Shown: positions 15,687 through 23,281 of the stretch, one piece after another
How positions within the stretch are numbered: the stretch's first letter is position 1
How the letters are laid out: every line of letters begins with the position of its first letter
NCBI RefSeq assembly: GCF_001553455.1
Contig: NZ_BBOX01000153.1
Span: forward strand, 1 to 48,859
Direction of reading: 5' to 3'
Length of the DNA: 48,859 nucleotides
DNA from: Streptomyces hygroscopicus subsp. hygroscopicus
Lineage (GTDB): Bacteria > Actinomycetota > Actinomycetes > Streptomycetales > Streptomycetaceae
Position numbers and translations under genes: made by a program
Notes under the pieces: generated by a model
What the model was told of the DNA's origin: nothing
The model's input: the letters and a program-made list of their open reading frames with translations, nothing else
Databases searched by the model: none

Positions 15687-16364
15687 ATGACAGCCGAAAA
15701 GCTTCTCGGATGGACCCCAGCCGCCATCGTCTTCGACTGCGACGGCACCCTGATGGATTCCGAACGACACTGGGAAGAGGCGCGCGAAGTGGTGCTCAGA
15801 AAGCACGGCGCCACCCCCGACGAGGACATCGCCCGGCGCACGAAGGGGCTTCACTACACCGAATGCGGCCGGATGCTGGCCGAATTCGCCGGGCGCCCCG
15901 AACTCGCCGACCAGATGACCGAACAACTCCTGGACGTCTTCCGGCGGCTGGTGGCCGAGGACCCGGTCACCATGCCGGGCGCGCCCCAACTAGTCGCCAA
16001 GGCCGCCCAGTTCGCGCCGCTGGCCGTGGCCAGCAACTGCCCGCGGGACGTCGTGGAGGACGGGCTGGCCAAGGCCGGGCTGCTGCGGTACTTCGGCCAT
16101 GTGCTGGTCCCCGAGGGCGAGGTGCGGCCCAAACCGTATCCCGACGTCTATCTGGAGGCCGCCCGGCTGTGCGGTGCGGCCCCCGAGGACGCCCTGGCGG
16201 TGGAGGACTCCCACTGCGGGTTTCTGTCCGCCTCGCGCGCCGGGCTGAGAGTGCTCGGCGTCGGGCCGCGCAAACCGGTGGACGAGCCCCCGCCGTTCGA
16301 TGTGTGGGTCTCCACCCTCGCCGATCCGGAGCTGGTCAAGTGGGCGGACGCGCAGGCGGCCTGA
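15687..16364 (+). CDS. HAD-superfamily phosphatase (beta-phosphoglucomutase-like subgroup)
   Basis: This is a 225-residue HAD hydrolase with motif I FDCDGTLMDSE (nucleophile and acid/base Asp), motif II VASNCPR, motif III KPYPDVYLEA (Lys) and motif IV AVEDSHCG (metal Asp), plus a helical cap at residues about 25-90. It lies downstream of the ScbA-like gene under a promoter with a receptor-type palindrome. AfsA-type pathways pass through phosphorylated intermediates, and the methylenomycin-furan set (MmfL, MmfH, MmfP) includes a HAD phosphatase. A role in removing the phosphate from the signal precursor is therefore plausible. A general sugar-phosphate phosphatase is the alternative. Confidence 0.88.
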   Translation: MTAEKLLGWTPAAIVFDCDGTLMDSERHWEEAREVVLRKHGATPDEDIARRTKGLHYTECGRMLAEFAGRPELADQMTEQLLDVFRRLVAEDPVTMPGAPQLVAKAAQFAPLAVASNCPRDVVEDGLAKAGLLRYFGHVLVPEGEVRPKPYPDVYLEAARLCGAAPEDALAVEDSHCGFLSASRAGLRVLGVGPRKPVDEPPPFDVWVSTLADPELVKWADAQAA

Positions 16365-16397
16365 CCGGCAGGCGGGCTGACGGGCTGATGGGCTGAC

Positions 16398-16425
16398 GGG
16401 CGCCCCGCCTGGTCGGCGGGCGCCC
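16398..16425. terminator. Hairpin between convergent HAD phosphatase and lipoprotein genes
   Basis: GGGCGCC (16398-16404) pairs with GGCGCCC (16419-16425) and CGCC (16406-16409) with GGCG (16415-16418), leaving one bulged base and a 5-nt loop. It sits 34 bp after the HAD stop and just before the lipoprotein stop on the other strand. There is no U-tract, as is usual for Streptomyces terminators, so it may serve both directions. Confidence 0.7.
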
Positions 16426-16428
16426 GGG

Positions 16429-16959
16429 TCACCGCTTCCCGTCGTGCCCGGCGTGGTGCGACGAGCCGTCCATGCCCGCCATGTCGTCCATCCCGTCCCC
16501 CGGCTCCGTCCCGTCCCCGGAGCCGCCGTGGGACATGGACATCCCCTTCTCGAGAAATCCGCCGAGCTTCTCGCGCAGGGGCTCCAGCGAGTTCATGGAC
16601 AGACCGGTGACCGACCAGCGCTTGCCGACCAGGTATGTGCCCCCGTAGTCCTTCGACGTCGCCAGCCAGTCGCGCTGCCCCTTGTCGGTGGCGAAGGTGA
16701 CCATCGTGAACCGCTTCCCGCCGGACCCGCAGGCTCCCTGGCGCAGCTCCTCCGCCTCGGTGATCACCGTGGCGTCGCAGCCGATGGCATCGGCGATCTT
16801 CGTGAGCGGGGCGGGGGTGCCGGGCGCGGCGAACGCCTTGGCGGCGGAGGAGGTCTTCTCCTGCCCGTGTCCGGCGCCGTGCGCCGGACCGCTTCCACCG
16901 CAGCCGCCCAGGAACAGCAGGGCCGCGCAGACCGCGGTGGCACGGAGTGCGAGTGACAT
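16429..16959 (-). CDS. Small lipoprotein with Met/His-rich C-terminal tail (copy 1 of a two-copy family)
   Basis: This 176-residue protein has a lipoprotein signal peptide with lipobox LGGC (Cys about 20), so it is anchored on the outer face of the membrane. The domain (about 50-140) includes two cysteines (AIGCDATVI, QGACGSGG) and the block FATDKGQRDWLATSKDYGG followed by TYLVGKRW. The same block recurs in the protein encoded at 31424-32050, so the two are paralogues. The last 37 residues are rich in Met, His, Asp and Gly (MSMSHGG, MDDMAGMDGSSHHAGH), suggesting copper or other metal binding. A GGGAG site precedes the ATG. It lies 87 bp after the SCO0930-like gene in the same direction. The domain is not one I can name. 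Confidence 0.85.
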   Translation of the reverse strand: MSLALRATAVCAALLFLGGCGGSGPAHGAGHGQEKTSSAAKAFAAPGTPAPLTKIADAIGCDATVITEAEELRQGACGSGGKRFTMVTFATDKGQRDWLATSKDYGGTYLVGKRWSVTGLSMNSLEPLREKLGGFLEKGMSMSHGGSGDGTEPGDGMDDMAGMDGSSHHAGHDGKR

Positions 16960-17046
16960 GTCAATCTCCCGTAGAAGTCCGGCGGGGCGGCCCGGGCTCT
17001 CCCGGCCTCGGGCCCCCGCCGCGGTGGGCCGTCATGCGGTCCTGTC

Positions 17047-18027
17047 CTACTGGCCCGCCTTCTTGCCCTTGTCGGTGACCGCGAACCAGGTGCCCTTCAC
17101 GCCCTGGCCGTTGATGTCTCCGGGCTTCTTGTCCCCGGTGAAGGTGTACAGCAGCCAGCAGTCGAACGCGGCCTGCCGGGTGCCGTCGGGGCGCTTGAAG
17201 GACGTGACCTTCGCGGCGTCGACCCCGGCGACCTTGGTGGTGTCCACGGCCTTGACGGGCTTCCAGGTGTCCAGGCAGGCGCCGAGGCAACCGGTCTTCA
17301 TCGGCCAGGCGCTGTCCTTGTCGAACCGGTAGACGGTCATGCCCTTGCCGTCCACGATGATCTTGCCCAGCTCGGCGTTGCTGTTGACCATCAGCTGGAG
17401 GCTGTCGTCCGCGGCGGCGGAGGTGCCGGCCGGCTTCCCGTCGGGCGCCAGCGCGTTCCACGTACCGCCCACGCCCTGGCCCTTGGTGTCCCCCGGCTTG
17501 GTGTCGCCCGCGAAGCGGTAGACCGGCCAGCCCGCCAGCGTCAGCTGCTTGGTGCCGTCGGAGCGGGTGACCGAGCCGAGTTCGCCGGCGTCGATACCGG
17601 CGGTGGCCGCGGCGTCGTCCGCGGGCACCGCGGGCCACTTGGTGGCGCAGTCGTCGTTGCAGGTGGACTTGGCCGGCTTGGGGGTGTCCTCGTCGAACCG
17701 GTAGAGCGTCCAGCCCTTGCTGTCGGTGACGAAGGAGCCGAGGGCGGCGTTCTCCTTGACCGCCAGCCGCTTGGCGGGCCCGGTCCGCCCGGACTCGCCA
17801 TCCGCCGCGGCACCGGTGTCGCCGCCCGCCTGGTACCCGCCGGAGGCACCGGCCACCGCCCCGGCGCCCGCCGACGCGGAGGCCCCCGCACCCACGGTCT
17901 GGCTGCCACCCGCCGGCTGCACATCGGCACTGCCCGCCGTGTTGTCCTTGCCGCTGCCGCACGCCGCCGTCAGCAGAACCATCGCTACCGACACCCCGGC
18001 GAACGCGATGTGACGCCGCTTCTCCAT
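17047..18027 (-). CDS. SCO0930-like lipoprotein with secreted repeats (Lipoprotein_15/PF03640 type)
   Basis: This 326-residue lipoprotein has a signal peptide ending in LTAACGSG (lipidated Cys about 24) and an Ala/Gly/Ser linker to about residue 85. Two long repeats follow, each made of two half-units: LGSFVTDSKGWTLYRFDED with STCNDDCATKWP, then WPVYRFAGDTKPGDTKGQGV; and LGKIIVDGKGMTVYRFDKD with TGCLGACLDTW, then LLYTFTGDKKPGDINGQGV. The paired Cys in each repeat probably form disulfides. The ATG at 18027 is preferred over one six bases upstream because GAGGA abuts the latter. The function of this repeat is unknown; placement beside a NuoF-ferredoxin fusion and a membrane redox protein suggests a surface redox role. 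Confidence 0.88.
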   Translation of the reverse strand: MEKRRHIAFAGVSVAMVLLTAACGSGKDNTAGSADVQPAGGSQTVGAGASASAGAGAVAGASGGYQAGGDTGAAADGESGRTGPAKRLAVKENAALGSFVTDSKGWTLYRFDEDTPKPAKSTCNDDCATKWPAVPADDAAATAGIDAGELGSVTRSDGTKQLTLAGWPVYRFAGDTKPGDTKGQGVGGTWNALAPDGKPAGTSAAADDSLQLMVNSNAELGKIIVDGKGMTVYRFDKDSAWPMKTGCLGACLDTWKPVKAVDTTKVAGVDAAKVTSFKRPDGTRQAAFDCWLLYTFTGDKKPGDINGQGVKGTWFAVTDKGKKAGQ

Positions 18028-18259
18028 GACCATTCCTCTGCAATCTCGATCGGTCCGGCGGTGATTGCGCCGACGCCATGTGCATACGCAGCTCCCGCCG
18101 GGCGACGTTCAGCGGCTCCGTAATTTGTCACCGGACGCACAAAACGCCGGATCGCCGAACACCCGGCGGCCGGTGGCCGTTTCCCATGGCCGTCGGCCGC
18201 TGGGCGGCGCGGGGTGTCGGGCGGCGCGGGGTGCCGGATGGCGCGGTGTCTTCCTCGCG

Positions 18260-19774
18260 TTACTCCTCGATGCGCAGCGCCAGGGCGGGGCAGCGGCGGA
18301 CCGCGCGGACCGCCTGCGCCCGCAGCTGCCGGGGCACGTCCATCGTGGCCGAGGCCGGATAGCCGTCGATGCCCAGCGTCAGCACCTCGGGCGGCAGGAT
18401 GTCCGCGCACAGCCCGTGGCCCTGGCACAGCGACCAGTCCACCAGGAGCTTCTCCACCGGCCTCCGCTGGGGGCGCTCGGTGCGCGCCGCGGGGCTCGAC
18501 GGGGCAGGCGGCAGGGCGGGCGGCAGCGCGTCCTCCGGCAGCGGCAGCACACCCAGCGTCGGACGTCCGCAGCCGGCGCCGAGCGCATGGGCCTCGAACT
18601 CCTCCGGGAACGCGTCCAGCGCGGTGGTCACGAAACCGGCGGTGCCGTCGGGATGGCTACAGGCCCCGCGCTTCCTCACCGAGGTGACGTAGGCGCGCAC
18701 CTTGTCGATCGCGGACTGTCCGCCACCGCGCTCCACCTGGCCGATGGCGTCCGCGAGCGCCGGCAGCCCGATGAAGCAGGGCCCGCACTGACCGGCCGTC
18801 TCGGCGGCCAGCCAGCGGGCCACCCGCGCGGTCTCGCCGAGCGGGCAGGTGTTCTCCGGGATGGGCAGCACCGCCCCGGCGCCCAGCCGGGCGCCGTACT
18901 TCTTCATGGACTCCCGGGAGATGGTGGCGGCGTTGATGCTCCCCGGGTCCAGCCACTTGCCGTGATAGCCGCCCACCAGGACCGCCTGGCCGGGGGTGAG
19001 TCCGCACAGCTCCAGGACGTAGGTCAGCGGCACCCCGGTGGGTGTCTCCATCACGTACTTGCCGCCGACCGTCAGCAGCGTGGTGCCCGGTTCGGTGGGC
19101 AGCCCCACCGAGCGGTACGGCAGGGCGCCCATCCGCGCCGCCACGGCGAGCTGGGCGAAGGTCTCGGTGTTGGACAGCAGGGTGGGCAGACCGCTGAGCC
19201 CGCTGTCGCTGGTCCTGATCTTCCGGCCGTTGGGGATGGCCGGTGCCCCGCTGATGCCGTTGATGACGGCGCCGCCCTCACCGGCGACGAACCGGTCCGG
19301 AGTGCGGTTCACCGAGACCGGGACCCCGCTGGGACCGCGCTCTGCGATCGCGGCGGCCAGCGACTCCTCGACGTCCGGGCGGTGCACCGCGATGGCGACC
19401 TCCTCGGCGCCGAGCGCCTCGGCGGCCAGCACGGCGCCGTCGATCACCAGATGCGGGGTGTGCAGCAGCAGCGCGGTGTCCTTGAGACAACTGGGCTCGC
19501 CCTCACTGCCGTTGACCACGACGGCGCAGCGGCCCTCGCGCCGGCCGGCCGACTCCACGACGGCGGAGACCTTCTTGGCGAAGGGGAAACCGGCGCCGCC
19601 GCGGCCGCGCAGATCGATGTTCTCCGCGAGCGCCACGAGTTCGTCCGCCCGCAGGGCGGGCATGGTGCCGTGTACGGTCAGATGGCCGACCCGGTCGAGC
19701 CGGTACACCTCGTCGAGCCCGGCCAGCAGCCGGGGTGGATCGACACAGGCGAGTCTGGGTTTGGTCGTGATCAC
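18260..19774 (-). CDS. NuoF-like NADH dehydrogenase subunit fused to a C-terminal ferredoxin
   Basis: This 504-residue soluble protein starts with a complex I 51-kDa-like domain: DLRGRGGAGFPFAKK at about 53-67 (FMN/NADH site), GSEGEPSCLKDTALL, an SLBB-like middle, and the Fe-S signature AGQCGPCFIG with a further Cys in RGACSHPDG. About 65 C-terminal residues form a small ferredoxin like those serving P450s (LVDWSLCQGHGLCAD, later RRCPALAL; three Cys). It could pass electrons from NADH through FMN and Fe-S to the fused ferredoxin. GTG 19774 overlaps the stop of the membrane-protein gene upstream (GTGA), implying coupled synthesis. No other Nuo subunits are nearby. Confidence 0.88.
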   Translation of the reverse strand: MITTKPRLACVDPPRLLAGLDEVYRLDRVGHLTVHGTMPALRADELVALAENIDLRGRGGAGFPFAKKVSAVVESAGRREGRCAVVVNGSEGEPSCLKDTALLLHTPHLVIDGAVLAAEALGAEEVAIAVHRPDVEESLAAAIAERGPSGVPVSVNRTPDRFVAGEGGAVINGISGAPAIPNGRKIRTSDSGLSGLPTLLSNTETFAQLAVAARMGALPYRSVGLPTEPGTTLLTVGGKYVMETPTGVPLTYVLELCGLTPGQAVLVGGYHGKWLDPGSINAATISRESMKKYGARLGAGAVLPIPENTCPLGETARVARWLAAETAGQCGPCFIGLPALADAIGQVERGGGQSAIDKVRAYVTSVRKRGACSHPDGTAGFVTTALDAFPEEFEAHALGAGCGRPTLGVLPLPEDALPPALPPAPSSPAARTERPQRRPVEKLLVDWSLCQGHGLCADILPPEVLTLGIDGYPASATMDVPRQLRAQAVRAVRRCPALALRIEE

Positions 19775-20670
19775 CGGTCCCACCCGCGCGAGGCACCCAG
19801 CGGCTGGCTGTCACGCCGGCCGGACTCGGCCGAACGGGGGCGCGGCACAGTGGGTTCGGCCCGCCGGGTCCGGCCCTCCCGCAGGCTGCGGGCGGGTGGG
19901 TTCCTGACCTCGATGCCGTCCGCCCGGTCCAGGTCCTGGCGGCGCCGGGTGACCAGTCGCAGCCACAGCGCGACGGCGACACCGGCCAGGGCCGCGATGT
20001 AGCCGTAGGTGGCCCAGGTCTTGGCGGCGCGTCCGGCCTTCAGCCCGTGGATCAGCGCGGCGCACCACGCGGGGTAGGCGCCCACGTGCAGCGCCCGCCA
20101 CCAGCGGTACCGCCAGCGGGAGTTGCCGGCCGAGGCGAACGAGCTGCGCACCGCACCGGTCACCGCCGCGATCACGAACAGATAGCCGGCGATGGTGCCG
20201 AGCCCGATCAGCACCGGCTGATTTGCGTCAGCGAACGGTAACACCACGGCCGCGGCGTCGGTGTGGCTCTCCGCGATCTTGACCCAGATGTGAAGGAGGA
20301 GAAACAGCAGACCGGCGACCGCGGCCGCCCGGTGGATGGCCTGGGCGATCAGCCGCTGGTTGGTGTGCAGGATCAGCTGGTCGGTCGCGGCGAGCCCCCA
20401 CAGCACCGCCGAGGTCAGACAGACCAGCGCGAGCACACCCGCGCCGAAGTCGAGGAACGCGAAGGTCTGGGAGAACGCGCCGGCGTCCCACGCCACGTAC
20501 AGGGACAGCGCCGCGGAGCCGATAATGGCATACATCCGGATATTGCGTGGCCATCCGATCCCGGGCTGGTCGCGCTGCCGGGACCGGCGAGCGGCCCGTC
20601 GTCCGCCCCGGGCTCGGCGTCCCCCGTGGCGCCCCTGTGCGGAGGGGGCCGGCATGTGGGGCATGGACAT
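19771..20670 (-). CDS. Six-helix membrane redox protein (ferric-reductase/cytochrome b-like)
   Basis: This 299-residue protein has a basic, Met/His-containing N-terminus (MSMPHMP) and about six membrane helices (for example YAIIGSAALSLYVAWDAG, VLALVCLTSAVLWGLAA, VAGLLFLLLHIWVKI, VLIGLGTIAGYLFVIAAV). Histidines in the helices (AIHRAAAV, LLLHIWVK, WRALHVGAYP, ALIHGLKAG) are spaced to bind heme b as in ferric-reductase-like domains. The C-terminus is cytoplasmic and arginine-rich. The frame is open far upstream, but ATG 20670 has GGGAGG 5 bases before it. It heads the operon with the NuoF-ferredoxin fusion, which is its likely electron donor. Heme binding is predicted, not shown. Confidence 0.85.
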   Translation of the reverse strand: MSMPHMPAPSAQGRHGGRRARGGRRAARRSRQRDQPGIGWPRNIRMYAIIGSAALSLYVAWDAGAFSQTFAFLDFGAGVLALVCLTSAVLWGLAATDQLILHTNQRLIAQAIHRAAAVAGLLFLLLHIWVKIAESHTDAAAVVLPFADANQPVLIGLGTIAGYLFVIAAVTGAVRSSFASAGNSRWRYRWWRALHVGAYPAWCAALIHGLKAGRAAKTWATYGYIAALAGVAVALWLRLVTRRRQDLDRADGIEVRNPPARSLREGRTRRAEPTVPRPRSAESGRRDSQPLGASRGWDR

Positions 20671-21016
20671 GGGAGCCTCCCGATCGCGCGGATCCGCGCG
20701 GGTGACGAGATACGTCAAAGTCGTCTTGGGGGCAGCAGCTTCTCGGAAGTACACGTGATCTCCATAAGTTTTGTCGTAACGTGACAACTTCTCGTGGACG
20801 CACCCTGGCCACGCCGCCCCCGGCTGATCCACTGTCATCCCGATGGCAAAGAACCGGCAAAGCGCCGGGACCGGGAGGGGCCGGGGTCCTCTATGACGTA
20901 GCGGAGGACCCTCGACTCCCCGACCGGTACTGGACGAACCGGTGACGGAGGCAACCTCCACGGACCTGACCGACCCCCCAACGGCCAGGTCTCCCCCCGG
21001 CAAGAACGAGGTAATG
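20671..21016. promoter_or_regulatory. Divergent promoter region with a 25-bp imperfect palindrome at 20766-20790
   Basis: This stretch separates the redox operon from the PucR-type regulator. At 20766-20790 the arms AAGTTTTGTC and GACAACTT flank a short centre and pair apart from two extra T; the inner core (TTGTC, seven bases, GACAA) is perfect. It is AT-richer than its surroundings, which is typical of an operator. On the minus strand TTGACG (about 20711-20716) could be a -35 box, but I see no convincing -10. The divergent PucR-type protein is the obvious candidate binder. Confidence 0.45.
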
Positions 21017-22198
21017 ATGGGCGAACTCGTGAATCGCATCTGGTCCCGCCCCCGTGGCGAGTGGACCCGCGTTCTGCGCAATGAACTCCCGTCCCTGGCC
21101 GACGAGGTGGTTGAGAACCTTCGGCACGGAATTCCGGGATTCGCCGCACTCCTGGAGCACTCCGAGCGGGACACGGTCCGACGGGGAGTCGAGCAGGCTC
21201 TCCTGACCGCACTCGGCCACCGCAAGCCGGGCGAGGAAGGCACCGGCGAACCCGCCGCCTCCGCCGCCCCCGGCGAGGAGGCGCTGGCCGAGGTGGCGCC
21301 CGAGCGGGCCCGCCGCGAGCTGTTCGAGGCCCTCATCGGTGAGGTGGCGGTCCCCGAGCGCACCCTGATGGAGCTGTCCCGGGCCGCCCGGTGGCCGCTT
21401 CCCGAAACGGTGCAGGCGATCGCCCTGCCCACCCCCGGCGAGGCGCCGCAGCTGGCCGCCGTGCTGGGAGACACCCTCATCGGCGCGGTCGGCGACGACC
21501 TGTGCCTGCTGGTCCCCGACCCGGACGCGGACCCGGGACCCGCCCCGGAGCCCGGCACCGCCACCGCCCAGGACGGCGACCGGGAGCCGGAGCGGGAGAC
21601 CCCCGCCACCCCCGCCGAGCCCGGCACCCGGGCGGCGCTGGAGAACGCGCTGCGCGGCCGCACCGCCGCGGTGGGCCATGCGGTGCCCCTGGGCGACGCG
21701 GCCTCGTCGGTGCGGTGGGCGCGGCGCCTGCTGACCCTGACGCCCGCCCGCTCCGGCCCGGAGGCCCGGGTCCTCTTCGTCGACGACCACCTGTCGATGC
21801 TGCTGCTCCTGCAGGACGAGTCGCTGGTCCGGGCGCTGGCCGCCCGGTGGCTCAAACCGCTGGTCGGGCTGACCCCCCGGCAGAGCGAACGCCTCCAGAT
21901 GACGCTGCTGGCCTGGCTGGAGGGCGGTGGCGCGCCGGAGGCGGCCAAGGCCCTCAAGGTGCATCCGCAGACCGTGCGGTACCGGCTGCGCCAGATCGAG
22001 AAGCTCTTCGGACCCGGGCTGCGGGACCCCCGCATACGCTTCGAGCTGGAGATGGCGTTGCGCGGTCGCAGGCTGATGGCGCAGATGGACCGGATACGGC
22101 GCCACGCGTCCCGGGTGAGCCGCCGGGCCCGTACCGGTGCGCCCCCTGGTGTCCGGCCGCTGGGCATCGCCCGGGAGGCCCGGGTCAACGGACTCTGA
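21017..22198 (+). CDS. PucR/CdaR-type helix-turn-helix transcriptional regulator
   Basis: This protein of about 393 residues has the PucR C-terminal HTH: LTPRQSERLQMTLLAWLEGG, then AAKALKVHPQTVRYRLRQIEKLFG and DPRIRFELEMALRGR. The N-terminal half (ELVNRIWSRPRGEWTRVLRNELPSLADEVVENLR) is helical, and the centre contains a GGDEF-like relic common in the family. Start choice is uncertain: GTG 20942 lacks a Shine-Dalgarno, ATG 21014 is too close to GAGG, and ATG 21017 has GAGG 5 bases upstream. It is divergent from the redox operon and probably controls it. The ligand is unknown. A strong hairpin follows the stop. Confidence 0.88.
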   Translation: MGELVNRIWSRPRGEWTRVLRNELPSLADEVVENLRHGIPGFAALLEHSERDTVRRGVEQALLTALGHRKPGEEGTGEPAASAAPGEEALAEVAPERARRELFEALIGEVAVPERTLMELSRAARWPLPETVQAIALPTPGEAPQLAAVLGDTLIGAVGDDLCLLVPDPDADPGPAPEPGTATAQDGDREPERETPATPAEPGTRAALENALRGRTAAVGHAVPLGDAASSVRWARRLLTLTPARSGPEARVLFVDDHLSMLLLLQDESLVRALAARWLKPLVGLTPRQSERLQMTLLAWLEGGGAPEAAKALKVHPQTVRYRLRQIEKLFGPGLRDPRIRFELEMALRGRRLMAQMDRIRRHASRVSRRARTGAPPGVRPLGIAREARVNGL

Positions 22199-22211
22199 CC
22201 GGCGGACGGTG

Positions 22212-22243
22212 AACCGCCGGCCGCGCTCACGCGGTCGGCGGTT
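22212..22243. terminator. Bidirectional terminator hairpin
   Basis: AACCGCCG (22212-22219) pairs with CGGCGGTT (22236-22243) and CCGCG (22221-22225) with CGCGG (22230-22234), with one mismatch and a CTCA loop. It sits 13 bp after the PucR-type stop and before the ECF sigma stop on the opposite strand, so it can serve both convergent genes. Confidence 0.85.
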
Positions 22244-22321
22244 TCCGCTGCCGGGCGGCCGGTCCGGGCGCCTGCCGGGCGCCTGCCGGGCGGCGGTGGC
22301 GGACCGCCGGAGCCGGGCGGT

Positions 22322-23281
22322 TCAGCCCCGCGACCCGGCGGGCGAGGCCGTACCCGAGGCAGTACCCGAGGCCGCGGGCGACGCCGTCCGCAGGGCGGCG
22401 TTCAGACCGGCCAGCTCCTGGTGGGCGTGGGAGCAGAAGGCGCAGTCGGCCAGATGGCGCGCCAGCGCCCGGCCGCGTACCCCGCCGTGGCGCACCGAGG
22501 CGCCGAGCAGACCGCTGTAGTGCCGGCACCGGTCGTCGCGGGCCGACTCCAGATGGGCCCGCAGATACGACTCCCGCAGGCCCTCGCGGGCCCGGAAGGC
22601 CAGGGAGGTCAGGCCGCTGGGGGAGAGGCCCAGGGCCACGGCCGCCCGGTGCGGGGGCTCCTCCTCGACCAGGGTCAGCCACAGCACGGTCTGCCAGCGC
22701 TCGGGAAGCGCGCGGAAGCCGCGGATGAGCAACCGGCGGTCCTCCCGGGCCACCACACGCTGCTCGGGATCGGCGGTGGCCGCGTGCTCCCGCCAGAACG
22801 CGACGTCGGCGGTGAGCAGCACCCGGCGCTCCCCGGCGCTCCATTCCATCGCCGTATGGCGCACCACGGTGAGCAGATACGGCCGCCAGGGGCCCCGGGG
22901 GCCGCCCCCGGACCGGACGGCCCGGAAGGTGCGGAAGAACGCCTCGGAGGTCAGGTCCTCGGCGTCGTGCGGGTCACGGCAGCAGGTCCGGGCGTAGCGA
23001 AGCGTCGCCGCGTGGTGGCGGCGGTAGAGCAGGTCGGCCGCGGCGGGGCTGCCGCCGCCCGACCGGTAGCCCGCCACCAGCCGCCGGGTGAGCTCCTGGT
23101 CCGGAACGGGGCCGGCCGGTCGGCCGGCCGGCCCCGGGCCCTGGAACCCCTCGGGGTCCGGATGACCCGCCGGGGGAGGACCGGTGTCCGCGGCGTCGTC
23201 TGCGGTCCCGTGCGCGTGGGGAGTGACAGCGCGGCGCGCGCCGGCCTCACGGCCGGCGCGCGCCTGGTGAACCCGTTCCAT
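22322..23281 (-). CDS. ECF sigma factor with C-terminal zinc-finger (zf-HC2-like) extension
   Basis: This 319-residue protein has a disordered Pro/Gly-rich leader (about 1-60), sigma region 2 (LLYRRHHAATLRYARTCCRDPHDAEDLTSEAFFRTF) and region 4 (FRALPERWQTVLWLTLVEEEPPHRAAVALGLSPSGL). A C-terminal tail carries an anti-sigma-like motif RHLADCAFCSHAHQEL (H-x3-C-x2-C). The tail may act as a built-in redox or zinc-responsive brake. The ATG at 23281 overlaps the DUF1996 stop (TGATG), so the sigma is translated from the same message as that secreted protein. A GTG three codons earlier is an alternative start. Its target promoters are unknown. Confidence 0.88.
   Translation of the reverse strand: MERVHQARAGREAGARRAVTPHAHGTADDAADTGPPPAGHPDPEGFQGPGPAGRPAGPVPDQELTRRLVAGYRSGGGSPAAADLLYRRHHAATLRYARTCCRDPHDAEDLTSEAFFRTFRAVRSGGGPRGPWRPYLLTVVRHTAMEWSAGERRVLLTADVAFWREHAATADPEQRVVAREDRRLLIRGFRALPERWQTVLWLTLVEEEPPHRAAVALGLSPSGLTSLAFRAREGLRESYLRAHLESARDDRCRHYSGLLGASVRHGGVRGRALARHLADCAFCSHAHQELAGLNAALRTASPAASGTASGTASPAGSRG

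Noticed and set aside
18260..19774. A full respiratory complex I locus
   Set aside because: Only a NuoF-like domain is present; no other nuo gene occurs in the window, and the ferredoxin fusion is not part of complex I.
19771..22230. 819-codon reading of the membrane redox protein
   Set aside because: The upstream part is antisense to the PucR-type gene; ATG 20670 has GGGAGG and gives a complete membrane protein.
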